From positions 1 to 13,647 of the forward strand of contig CAZRAL010000065.1 in the NCBI GenBank assembly GCA_964598005.1: DNA of 13,647 bases, given 5' to 3'. The notes beneath the pieces were generated by a model. That model saw only the letters and a list, made by a program, of their open reading frames with translations, was not told where the DNA came from and ran no database searches. The translations under genes were made by a program, and so were the position numbers. Shown here one piece after another: positions 1 to 6,684 of this stretch. The stretch's first letter is position 1. Every line of letters begins with the position of its first letter. Source of the DNA: CAZRAL01 sp964598005. Its GTDB lineage: Bacteria > Pseudomonadota > Gammaproteobacteria > Burkholderiales > Usitatibacteraceae.

Positions 1-128
1 ATGAATAAAATCATCATTCTAATAGCACGTCAGTAATCTTGAACAGGTTCTTAGACAGCATGCTTGATTTTTAGTCCTGTGATGCCATGATCAAACGAGA
101 GCATCTAACTGACCGTCAGGAAAAGTAT
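1..128. other. AT-rich flank, no gene seen
   Basis: Short AT-rich stretch downstream of the minus-strand MBL-fold gene. Only a 12-codon reading frame and very weak inverted repeats are visible (for example CTGA/TCAG around 110-120). I see no convincing terminator, tRNA or gene fragment here. Confidence 0.4.
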
Positions 129-956
129 TCAATTTGTTACATAGGGTGCATGGGGCAATACCCATATCTCCGTCTTATTTGGAAGAGATTTTTTATTTAG
201 GGAAATTTGATGGCTAGTTTGATATTTGACATCAGATTGATCCACTAGCCAAGACTCAATTTCATTAAGCCCTTTAGGCGAATTCTCATTTAATTCAAGA
301 TCCGGATGTCGATAATGCATGGGAATAATAATCTTGGGATTCATCTCTTTTTTAATAATATCTATTTCCGTTTTGTATATTGAATCATCTGGTCCAGATC
401 GTCGAATTAGTAATACATCAATACGCCCAAGTTCTCTAATTTTTTTTAATGTAAGAGGTTCATTATCTCCCAAATGGACGATTCTTATTCCAGAATATTC
501 GAATATCCACAGCGTATTAGAAAGTTTTTTCCCATCTTTACCAGTGCCAGAGTGCACGTAAGATATCCCCGTAGCAGTGAGATCGCCAATTTTTACTTTT
601 ACAGGATCTCGATATATAGGCACAGAAGGCGGAAAGGGAAACTCTCGACCTAAGCTTATTCCACCATCATGATCAAAATGAGCATGAGTAATAAATATTG
701 CGTTTGCTTCTAATCCTTTGGGGAAATTGTAGCCTAGCCAATAATGGTCCGCGTAAGGATCAATAATAATTTTGTGGCCGCTCGGACTATGTATACGAAA
801 AGAAGCATGGGCAATGTACTCCAGCTTTATGTTTTTATTTTCTTTTGCCTCACAAACATTTAAACCAAAACAAAAAGCTAAAATAACCACACCTACAAAT
901 TGCATGTAATTTTTAAAGATTGGCTTAATCTGTGAAAGTGAATGTGCGCTACTCAT
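129..956 (-). CDS. Secreted UlaG-like metallo-beta-lactamase-fold hydrolase
   Basis: Predicted zinc-dependent hydrolase of the MBL-fold superfamily (UlaG-like group), about 275 residues; substrate unknown. Counting from the ATG at 956, the metal-binding motif THAHFDH gives H91, H93, D95 and H96, with further ligands H135 (YVHSG), D164 (HLGDN) and H214 (IPMHY), so the full set is present and activity is plausible. The N-terminus has a basic patch (KPIFKNY), a hydrophobic stretch (FVGVVILAFCFGL) and a possible cleavage site after CEA, suggesting export. The start at 956 has AGGA six bases upstream. An alternative ATG at 1001 is also preceded by AGGA (eight bases), adds 15 residues and would overlap an inverted repeat. 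The gene is clearly more AT-rich than the rest of the window, which suggests horizontal acquisition. It stands alone, with a broken purK behind its 5' end. Family is well supported; substrate and start are not. Confidence 0.85.
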   Translation of the reverse strand: MSSAHSLSQIKPIFKNYMQFVGVVILAFCFGLNVCEAKENKNIKLEYIAHASFRIHSPSGHKIIIDPYADHYWLGYNFPKGLEANAIFITHAHFDHDGGISLGREFPFPPSVPIYRDPVKVKIGDLTATGISYVHSGTGKDGKKLSNTLWIFEYSGIRIVHLGDNEPLTLKKIRELGRIDVLLIRRSGPDDSIYKTEIDIIKKEMNPKIIIPMHYRHPDLELNENSPKGLNEIESWLVDQSDVKYQTSHQISLNKKSLPNKTEIWVLPHAPYVTN

Positions 957-999
957 AATCATTCCTAAACTAAAAAAATTGCAGACTGTAAAGTGTAGC

Positions 1000-1019
1000 A
1001 TCTACATGTTCCTGTAGAT
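1000..1019. repeat. Imperfect-loop inverted repeat ATCTACA/TGTAGAT
   Basis: Arms at 1000-1006 and 1013-1019 pair perfectly over seven bases around a six-base loop (TGTTCC). It lies at the 5' edge of the MBL-fold gene, directly beside the GC-rich palindrome at 1021-1038, and overlaps the alternative start of that gene. It may be an operator, a recombination scar or the flank of a former repeat element; the sequence alone does not decide. Confidence 0.5.
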
Positions 1020-1020
1020 T

Positions 1021-1038
1021 CCCCGCGCATGCGCGGGG
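1021..1038. repeat. 18-bp perfect palindrome, CRISPR I-E-repeat-like
   Basis: CCCCGCGCATGCGCGGGG reads identically on both strands. With the two T's before it (1019-1020) it resembles the conserved core of type I-E CRISPR repeats (TTCCCCGCGC...GCGGGG), as remembered from known repeats. Only one copy is present, the usual 3' part (GATGAACC or similar) is replaced by CCCTTACC, and no cas gene or regularly spaced second copy exists in the window. It sits exactly at the transition from AT-rich DNA to the purK remnant. It could instead be a GC hairpin without a T-run, or coincidence. Confidence 0.45.
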
Positions 1039-1298
1039 CCCTTACCACAGGTACGGGCGATCTGACTTTGCACAACCCTGCGGTGATGTTGAATCTGTTG
1101 GGTGACCACTGGCAAGGGCCAGATCATCGTGTCGCCCCAGATTGGGAAATTGTTTTGAAACACGTCGGCGCTCATTTGCATTTATATGGCAAGCGTGAGG
1201 CGCGGCCCGGGCGCAAAATGGGCCATGCTACGATATGCGATGCCGATTTAACAAGAGCGCTGGCAATTGCCCTGAAAATCAAAACGGAATTAGTCTAA
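1029..1298 (+). pseudogene. purK: Truncated purK: C-terminal remnant only
   Basis: Encodes only about the last 80 residues of N5-carboxyaminoimidazole ribonucleotide synthase, the ATP-grasp enzyme that converts AIR to N5-CAIR in purine synthesis. Recognised from NPAVMLNLLGD, the LHLYGK motif and the characteristic RPGRKMGH near the C-terminus. Full-length PurK is about 350-390 residues, so the entire ATP-grasp core is missing and this piece cannot be an active enzyme. Homology begins somewhere between about 1029 and 1053. The apparent ATG at 1029 lies inside the palindrome, so a real translation start is unlikely. The natural stop (TAA, 1296-1298) is retained and the frame is intact, which suggests a fairly recent truncation from the left. 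An intact purK elsewhere in the genome, or a class II PurE, would be expected if the cell makes purines. Confidence 0.8.
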
Positions 1299-1366
1299 TT
1301 CCAGTAAGCAAATCCAAATCAGGGGTGATCTGCATCTAATAATTGGTTACGATGCCTTTACTTCAC

Positions 1367-1371
1367 AGGAG
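1367..1371 (+). promoter_or_regulatory. Shine-Dalgarno of the GIN-domain gene
   Basis: AGGAG six bases before the ATG at 1378. It fixes the start and shows that translation begins independently of the upstream purK remnant. Confidence 0.75.
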
Positions 1372-1377
1372 ATTGCC

Positions 1378-2163
1378 ATGTCTTTTCATCATATTCGATA
1401 TTTTTCCTTCATTCTGAACGCTCTGTTTTGCGGTTATTTTCTGACTTTTACCTCGTCGTCCGCTTTGGCCTGGGAATGGAATTTGCATTTGGGGTCGACC
1501 GTTAATGGATCCGGTAACATCAAATCCGAAAATCGCCCAGTCAGCGGATTTACCGGACTCAATCTCAGCCTGCCTGCTGATGTGGAACTGTTACAGGGGA
1601 ATCGCGAAAGTTTGATTATCGAAACAGACGACAATATTCTGCCGCTCATCGAAACCGTGGTAGAAAATGGTGCGTTGAATATTCGCTTCAAGGAAAAGGA
1701 TTCATCTATCAAAACCATGACGTTAAAAATCCTGGTGAATATCAAAAATATCGATAGCCTTTCCATCTCGGGCAGCGGGCATATTTATGCCAACACACTG
1801 CAATCAGCGCAGCTTAAGACCCGTATCGCGGGTTCCGGCGATCTGCACATTAAAAACTTGACAGCTGATTCGCTCACAATTTCTGTAGCAGGCAGTGGCG
1901 GCTTTTCCGCGGCGGGGAAAGTAAATTCGATAGAGGCAAAAATAGCTGGCTCTGGGGATATTAAGGCTAGCCACCTGGAAGCTAGGACAGTCAAAATCAG
2001 CGTGGCAGGGTCGGGGGATGCTGCTGTCTGGGCGACTCAGTCACTTACGGCCAGCGTTGCAGGCTCAGGCGATGTAACGTATTACGGCGATGCACAGGTA
2101 ACCCAGTCGGTGGCCGGTTCCGGCTCGATCAAACGCCTGGGCTCAGCGCCGCATATCTCTTGA
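1378..2163 (+). CDS. Secreted GIN-domain (DUF2807) beta-helix protein
   Basis: Predicted exported protein of 261 residues with a putative auto-transporter adhesin head GIN domain (DUF2807 family); no biochemical function is established. Residues 1-31 form a signal peptide (hydrophobic core, likely cleavage after SSALA or SALAW). From about residue 41 the family hallmark GSGNIKSENRPVSGFTGL is followed by SLPADVELLQG and then a ladder of turns centred on a G-S-G motif (ISGSGHI, IAGSGDL, VAGSGGF, IAGSGDI, VAGSGDA, VAGSGDV, VAGSGSI). The spacing is 17-20 residues, as expected for a right-handed beta-helix. The ATG at 1378 has AGGAG at 1367-1371, six bases upstream. It is monocistronic here: a purK remnant lies before it and a dehydrogenase fragment after. 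No membrane anchor or lipobox is visible, so a periplasmic or extracellular location is inferred. Confidence 0.88.
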   Translation: MSFHHIRYFSFILNALFCGYFLTFTSSSALAWEWNLHLGSTVNGSGNIKSENRPVSGFTGLNLSLPADVELLQGNRESLIIETDDNILPLIETVVENGALNIRFKEKDSSIKTMTLKILVNIKNIDSLSISGSGHIYANTLQSAQLKTRIAGSGDLHIKNLTADSLTISVAGSGGFSAAGKVNSIEAKIAGSGDIKASHLEARTVKISVAGSGDAAVWATQSLTASVAGSGDVTYYGDAQVTQSVAGSGSIKRLGSAPHIS

Positions 2164-2329
2164 AGTACCACGTGCAGAATGTGGGGATAGTTTGGCAAAA
2201 GTAATCTGCGCTAATACCATCCCTATCACCGATTCGCTTTAGTCTGGGGCTACTTCTATGTGTTTTTATACGCTCGCTTTCCAGCGACGAAGAATAGCGA
2301 CTATGCCATCTCTGATGAATTTTCTTCAA
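2164..2329. other. Gap between GIN gene and dehydrogenase fragment
   Basis: About 165 bases after the GIN-domain stop codon. I find no reading frame resembling the missing N-terminal half of the dehydrogenase, no RNA gene and no convincing terminator. The left end of the dehydrogenase fragment therefore looks like a deletion or recombination junction. Confidence 0.4.
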
Positions 2330-2675
2330 TCGCGATGATGGATACCATATCAAAGGCTTGATGTACTGCACCCGTGCGGTGCTCCCGGGCAGGGTGGCGC
2401 GTAATCGCGGGCATATCGTCAACCTGGGTTCGGTCGCAGCGCGCTATCCGTATCCAGGTGGCAATGTCTATGGGGCCAGCAAGGCTTTTGTCCATCAATT
2501 CAGTCTAAATCTGCGCGCTGACTTGCTTGGCACAGCCGTACGCGTCACCGATATTCAGCCCGGAATGTGCAGCAGAACCGAGTTTTCCACTATCCGCTTT
2601 GGCGGCGATGAAACCCGCGCCCAAAAGGTGTATGAAGGCACACACTCCCTAATAGCCAAGGAGACGCCAGCGTAG
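2330..2675 (+). pseudogene. YdfG-type short-chain dehydrogenase fragment, frameshifted
   Basis: A broken piece of a classical SDR, close to the YdfG (NADP-dependent 3-hydroxy acid/serine dehydrogenase) group. The recognisable part runs from MMDT (about 2336) through TRAVLPG, GHIVNLGS, the catalytic YGASK (YxxxK), FVHQFSLNLRADL, GTAVRVTDIQPG and TEFSTIRFGGD, and stops at LIAKETPA with TAG at 2673-2675. The N-terminal Rossmann part with the TGxxxGxG motif (about 110 residues) and the C-terminal 45 or so residues are absent. Near 2347-2352 the frame changes: restoring one base gives the expected MIDTNIKGLMY, so a one-base deletion has occurred. The fragment cannot bind cofactor and is judged non-functional. 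The ATG at 2358 lies inside the domain and is not a real start. Confidence 0.8.
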
Positions 2676-2788
2676 CGACAGCCTCACGCAGCCCGGTCCA
2701 CGCAGGCTGGGGCGAAAGCCTTGTCCTCCTGGTCGCGCATCGCACACACGCGGTGCGTGGAGCTTGTTACCCTCTTCGCGGCGGCTGA

Positions 2789-2890
2789 CTATTCGCTGCG
2801 CACCGCGCCCTGCACCATCTGCACCATCTGCACGGCGCGTACACTGATTTCCGGTGAATACTTTTTGATCTGCTCTATTGTGGCTTCAGC
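2789..2890 (-). pseudogene. Possible IS3-family orfA remnant
   Basis: On the minus strand from about 2878 a frame reads IEQIKKYSPEISVRAVQMV and then meets a stop at 2789-2791 after GAVRSE. This resembles the N-terminus of IS3-family OrfA proteins (KKYSPEVRERAVRMV..., a helix-turn-helix protein needed for transposition). Only about 25 residues are convincing. The remainder has decayed or belongs to other DNA, and no orfB or terminal inverted repeat is visible. A nine-base tandem duplication (2811-2828) doubles the VQM segment. The remnant lies immediately beyond the 3' end of the long lipoprotein gene and next to the broken dehydrogenase, consistent with past IS activity. The match is by eye and short. 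Confidence 0.35.
2811..2833. repeat. Nine-base tandem duplication
   Basis: TGCACCATC occurs twice in direct succession (2811-2819 and 2820-2828), followed by the first five bases of a third copy. It lies within the putative transposase remnant and keeps its frame (VQMVQMVQ on the minus strand). It is probably a replication-slippage duplication. Confidence 0.6.
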
Positions 2891-2894
2891 TCGC

Positions 2895-5800
2895 TCAGAA
2901 AGGCTGCCGTGTGATAGCCCGCGCGCCTAGTATGTCACCGATAAAGTAACTCATTATCGCGGTGCTGGGGCTAGTGAATATAAAATTCACCATACCGATT
3001 TCACTCACTACCTTTTTCGAACCATCCCAGGCCGATGTGAACGGAGTGCCACCATTTACCTGGTAAAGGGTCCCCGTGCAGCCGTTTTCCACCATCGGGC
3101 AACTTGACGCAACGTACCAAATCGGCTTGCCGTTATTGTCATAGGTATACCAGCTAGCGAAGATCATCCCGTATTGATGGGTAAGTGAGACGCCCCAGCC
3201 GGATTCGTTAGCATTCCACCACAAGTCAGTGTAGTCCACTGGAGGCGAAGTCGTACCTGCAGCAAATATCATCTTGGTGATGGATTTCGAGCCATTCAAT
3301 TCGTCGATGGTGTAGTTAAAGACTCCTTTACTGGCATCGGTAAACGTTAGCGTGCCTTTGCCAACGGGGATTACTGCCTTATTTAAGCCATTCCATGGCA
3401 ACGTGGGCGCAGTGCCTCCGGTAACTCGGTAGATATCACCGGTGCAACTCGTAGCAAACAGCGGGCAATTGGAGATGACATACCAGATGGGTTGACCACT
3501 TGGATCGTAACTGTATATTGCAACAAAGATCATGTTTCCATGCTGGTTAACGGTCATCCCCCAACCAGATTCGTTGGAGTTCCACCACATACCCTGATAA
3601 TTCAGGTTGCTTTCTGTTGGCAGGATTAAGAGGGTAAAGGTCTGCGTGGCGTCAGGCGGTACACCATTGCTGGCGGTCACGGTCATCTGGAAATTACCTG
3701 CCTCTTTGGGGGTACCACTGAGGTGGCCGCTTGACGACAAACTTAAGCCAGGAGGCAAATTACCACTGTAAGTGTAGGTCGAGGCGGGATTGCCGCTAAC
3801 CGCGAAAAAATGACTATAGAAGACATTCATGGTGCCATTGGGCGGCGGGTTGCTAGTGAACGTGGGGGCGGTGTTCATGGCAGGGGCCTGGGCAATGGTG
3901 ATCGTGAAGGTCTGCGTAGCATCAGGCGGTACACCATTGCTGGCGGTCACGGTCATCTGGAAATTACCTGCCTGATTGGGAGTACCACTAAGTTGGCCGC
4001 TTGGCGACAAACTTAAGCCAAAGGGCAAGTTGCCAGTGTAAGTGTAGGTCGAGGCGGGATTGCCAGTTACTGCGAAAAAATGACTATAGGGAACGTTCAT
4101 GGTGCCATTGGGCGGCGGGTTGCTAATGAATGTAGGAGCAGTGTTCATGGCAGGAGCCTGGGCAATGGTGATCGTGAAGGTCTGCGTAGCATCAGGTGGT
4201 ACATTATTGCTGGCGGTCACGGTCATCTGGAAATTACCTGCCACAGTGGGGGTGCCACTGAGGTGGCCGCTTGGCGACAAACTTAAGCCAAAGGGCAAGT
4301 TGCCACTGTAAGTATAGGCCGAGGCGGGATTGCCAGTTACTGCGAAAAAATGACTATAGGGAACGTTCTTGGTGCCATTGGGCGGCGGGTTGCTAATGAA
4401 TGTAGGAGCAGTGTTCATGGCAGGGGCCTGGGCAATGGTGATCGTGAAGGTCTGCGTAGCATTAGGCAGTACACCATTGCTGGCAGTTAGCGTAATAGGG
4501 AAATCCCCCATTTCAGCAGCAACACCGCTTAGCCTATATCTGGTCTCCCCCCTGAATGCAAGCCAATTATAATCTTCAAATATCAACCCAGCGGGCAAGG
4601 TGCCTGCCGTAACTGTAATGTTGGGCTTTGGATACCCTGTTAATATAAATTCATGGTTGTAGTAGTAGCCAAGTTGGGTTACTTTAGTCGGCGGATCACT
4701 CTTAAACAGGGGTTGCCCATTTTCAACCACCAAGTAGAAGGATTGGGTGGCGTCTGGCGCGTTGCCATTGCTGGCGGTCATCATTGGCTGAAAAATTCCC
4801 GTCTGGGTAGGAAATCCCTCCAGATAAATTGAAGCGCTCGGATAAACCGGGGTCTTGTCCAATCCGGGAGGAAGATCATTAGGATTGGCTATTACAACGA
4901 CGGGCTTAGGTTGGCCAAGGGCGTAACCGTGAAGCTGTGTCTTAATAAGACTATTCGTATAAAGATAAATAGGCTCATCCGGGGTTCCATAAAGTATACT
5001 ACTCCCTGCATTCTGAAATACAGGAGGCGTGTCAACGATAGAGATGGTGAAATTTTCTACGTAGTTGGGCAGAATGCCGTTGCTAATGGTTAAGGTGAAA
5101 TTGAATAAGCCGTTCTTGGTTGGTTTACCTGTAATCTCCCCCGTAGCCTGATTTAAACTTAGACCATCAGGCAGCGCACCATTGCTCACCATATAAGTAG
5201 GGGACGGATAGGCTTTGGGCTCAAATTTGTAATAATAATTATGTTGGAATGGGGAGATGGCATTGGGTAAGGCAGTATGGCCGTACGGCAAATTTGGCTT
5301 GGAAAAGAAATAAGGCGCACAATTTACCTTTATGGAAAGGAGTTGTTGTGCATCCGCTTGCTCTTGCGCAGTAAGGGGACTAACGCCGTTTATCGCAAAT
5401 AAGGCTAAAGTATCTGCACCAATCCATTGTGATGTACCACTAAATAATCCGGTAATGGGGTCTAAAATAAAGTAATAATATGCCTGAGGCTGGAGAACGG
5501 GTTGGTAGAGCTTGGAATAAAAGGAAAAAATTGGCGCTGGATCGCCGGTTGCCGTGAAGGTATGGCTATAAGGCACACCGCATAGTGCTGGAGGCATCGG
5601 ATTGCTAGTGATTTTGGGTGGGGTGGGCATGATTGCAGCAATGCCGATGTAAAAAGTTTCAATATCGTCCGGTGGCGTGCCATCGGTCGCCCTAAGAGTT
5701 ACTCCGTAAACGCCCGTCTGTGTGGGAAGGCCACTGAGCAGGCCATTCTGCGATAGGGTTAAGCCGGGAGGGAGGGAACCGCCAGCAACACTGAAGGTTG

Positions 5801-5957
5801 CGTTACCTCCCGCCAGAAAGCTATAGCTATAGTTAACATTGACTGTGCCTGCTGGAGGCTGGTTAGTTTTTATCATGCCACCGTTTGCAGAGGGTGGGCA
5901 TGCTAACAGCAAGCTAAATACAACCGCTATCAAGAGTTTGCTAAAAATATTTCCCAT
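2895..5957 (-). CDS. Large He_PIG-repeat surface lipoprotein
   Basis: Predicted exported repeat protein of about 1020 residues; function unknown, probably cell-surface binding or adhesion by analogy with Ig-like repeat proteins. The ATG at 5957 is chosen because GAGG lies five bases upstream and a signal peptide starts there; the frame is open 13 codons further, without such support. Residues 1-20 end in LLLAC, a plausible lipobox with C20 as the lipidated residue. About eight putative-Ig (He_PIG-like) modules of 80-100 residues follow (roughly 27-780), recognisable by 'P.TGNP...Y', 'LPPGLSLS..G.LSGTP...G.F..TVTASNG' and 'DATQTFTITI'. Modules 6-8 are nearly identical. Residues about 785-900 and 907-1020 hold two copies of a module beginning WWN.NESGWG, with MIF, P.WYV and two conserved cysteines (C...CTG..Y.V.GG). 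The gene is monocistronic, separated by 229 bases from sixA. Architecture is clear; localisation is inferred. Confidence 0.88.
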   Translation of the reverse strand: MGNIFSKLLIAVVFSLLLACPPSANGGMIKTNQPPAGTVNVNYSYSFLAGGNATFSVAGGSLPPGLTLSQNGLLSGLPTQTGVYGVTLRATDGTPPDDIETFYIGIAAIMPTPPKITSNPMPPALCGVPYSHTFTATGDPAPIFSFYSKLYQPVLQPQAYYYFILDPITGLFSGTSQWIGADTLALFAINGVSPLTAQEQADAQQLLSIKVNCAPYFFSKPNLPYGHTALPNAISPFQHNYYYKFEPKAYPSPTYMVSNGALPDGLSLNQATGEITGKPTKNGLFNFTLTISNGILPNYVENFTISIVDTPPVFQNAGSSILYGTPDEPIYLYTNSLIKTQLHGYALGQPKPVVVIANPNDLPPGLDKTPVYPSASIYLEGFPTQTGIFQPMMTASNGNAPDATQSFYLVVENGQPLFKSDPPTKVTQLGYYYNHEFILTGYPKPNITVTAGTLPAGLIFEDYNWLAFRGETRYRLSGVAAEMGDFPITLTASNGVLPNATQTFTITIAQAPAMNTAPTFISNPPPNGTKNVPYSHFFAVTGNPASAYTYSGNLPFGLSLSPSGHLSGTPTVAGNFQMTVTASNNVPPDATQTFTITIAQAPAMNTAPTFISNPPPNGTMNVPYSHFFAVTGNPASTYTYTGNLPFGLSLSPSGQLSGTPNQAGNFQMTVTASNGVPPDATQTFTITIAQAPAMNTAPTFTSNPPPNGTMNVFYSHFFAVSGNPASTYTYSGNLPPGLSLSSSGHLSGTPKEAGNFQMTVTASNGVPPDATQTFTLLILPTESNLNYQGMWWNSNESGWGMTVNQHGNMIFVAIYSYDPSGQPIWYVISNCPLFATSCTGDIYRVTGGTAPTLPWNGLNKAVIPVGKGTLTFTDASKGVFNYTIDELNGSKSITKMIFAAGTTSPPVDYTDLWWNANESGWGVSLTHQYGMIFASWYTYDNNGKPIWYVASSCPMVENGCTGTLYQVNGGTPFTSAWDGSKKVVSEIGMVNFIFTSPSTAIMSYFIGDILGARAITRQPF
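3641..4450 (-). repeat. Three 270-bp tandem repeats within the lipoprotein gene
   Basis: The phrase TCTGCGT(A/G)GC recurs at 3641, 3911, 4181 and 4451, and TGACTATAG at 3811, 4081 and 4351: an exact 270-base period, equal to 90 codons. Copies 3641-3910, 3911-4180 and 4181-4450 differ at few positions, many of them silent, while the flanking Ig modules are much more diverged. Part of a fourth copy is recognisable beyond 4451. This indicates recent duplication or gene conversion, and the copy number may vary between strains. Confidence 0.9.
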
Positions 5958-6036
5958 TTTGACCTCTTCAGATTTGGTTTCTTCGCTAAATTGCACGCAC
6001 TATCTTGCAGGCAAATTCACCACAATTGTTGTAATG

Positions 6037-6063
6037 ATAACGATATATGGTTTCGATCGTTAT
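6037..6063. promoter_or_regulatory. Inverted repeat ATAACGAT/ATCGTTAT, possible operator
   Basis: Perfect eight-base arms at 6037-6044 and 6056-6063, separated by 11 bases, about 80-120 bases before the lipoprotein gene start. Outside the arms AATG and CATT add further pairing with a two-base offset. The left arm context AATGATAA resembles half of a Fur box (GATAATGATAATCATTATC), but the rest of the match is poor. It may be a regulator-binding site for the lipoprotein gene; no clear -35/-10 pair could be assigned. Confidence 0.35.
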
Positions 6064-6102
6064 GACATTACGCACATATTAAGGAAAAATTTGAGGATAT
6101 TA

Positions 6103-6148
6103 AATGAGCCTAAATTGTTTATCGAAATGAATCATAAGCTGGCTCATT
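6103..6148 (-). terminator. Possible hairpin terminator downstream of sixA
   Basis: AATGAGCC (6103-6110) and GGCTCATT (6141-6148) form a perfect eight-base stem around a 30-base loop. On the minus strand the stem follows the sixA stop by about 40 bases and is followed by the AT-rich TTAATAT, not a clean T-run. It may end the ybbA-ybbP-sixA transcript before the lipoprotein gene. The long loop makes it a weak candidate. Confidence 0.3.
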
Positions 6149-6186
6149 GCCAAGTTTATTTTGCCGCTGTTAGAAGTTCATCATGT

Positions 6187-6648
6187 TTATTCTTTTTCCA
6201 ACACCTCCGGCGATATAACTGCTTTTAGCACAATGCCCATTTCGCTTTCTTCTATCCGGGTGGAAAACCACCAGATTCCGCCTTTTTTGAACGGCAGATT
6301 ACCGTCAACCCCACTCAGCAGCAGTGATGCCACCTGCCCAAGAGCAGGTTGGTGACCGACAACGATCACATTGGCTGCGCCATCCGGCCACTGCGTCTCA
6401 CGCAGCATCGCGCGGGAAGTGGCTCCCACATCCAGCGCAAGCCGGGTTTCAAACGGCCGCCCCAGTGCTGCCACGGTTTGCTGAGCGCGCCGGGCCGGAC
6501 TGGCCAGAATCTGCCAGTTCTGGCTGATTTGATTTCTCAGCCACTTCCCCATGCGGGCAGCCTGCCTGCGGCCTTTGTCGGTTAATGCACGCTGGGCGTC
6601 GTCGCTGCCTAGTTCGGCATCGGCATGGCGCCATAAGATTAGATCCAT
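6187..6648 (-). CDS. sixA: Phosphohistidine phosphatase SixA
   Basis: Cytoplasmic histidine-phosphatase-superfamily enzyme (phosphoglycerate mutase fold), 153 residues. SixA removes phosphate from phosphohistidine; in E. coli it was first described as acting on the HPt domain of ArcB and later linked to the nitrogen phosphotransferase system. The N-terminal LWRHADAE supplies the catalytic pair R7-H8 (RHA variant of the RHG motif), ASPARRAQQT supplies the phosphate-binding arginine near residue 53, and VVGHQP supplies the second catalytic histidine H99. The length is typical of the small SixA group. The ATG at 6648 has AGGAG six bases upstream. The gene follows ybbP by 36 bases on the same strand, so it is probably the last gene of a ybbA-ybbP-sixA operon. 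No HPt protein or phosphotransferase gene is nearby to suggest its partner. Confidence 0.92.
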   Translation of the reverse strand: MDLILWRHADAELGSDDAQRALTDKGRRQAARMGKWLRNQISQNWQILASPARRAQQTVAALGRPFETRLALDVGATSRAMLRETQWPDGAANVIVVGHQPALGQVASLLLSGVDGNLPFKKGGIWWFSTRIEESEMGIVLKAVISPEVLEKE

Positions 6649-6684
6649 AATGTGCTCCTGATGGTCGTGATGAAAAACAAGCCG

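Noticed and set aside
1021..1038. GC palindrome as a rho-independent terminator
   Set aside because: The stem is strong, but no T-run follows on either strand (CCCTTACC on the plus side, AATCTACA on the minus side).
1000..1050. A full CRISPR array at the palindrome
   Set aside because: Only a single repeat-like unit exists; no second copy at 50-65 base spacing on either side and no cas genes in the window.
3810..4572. Repeated short plus-strand frames of 67-70 codons inside the lipoprotein gene
   Set aside because: They are antisense images of the 270-base repeat, appearing once per copy; no independent coding evidence.
5839..6228. 129-codon plus-strand frame crossing the lipoprotein start and the sixA gap
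   Set aside because: It overlaps the 5' end of the lipoprotein gene and the 3' end of sixA in antisense, without a ribosome-binding site or domain.
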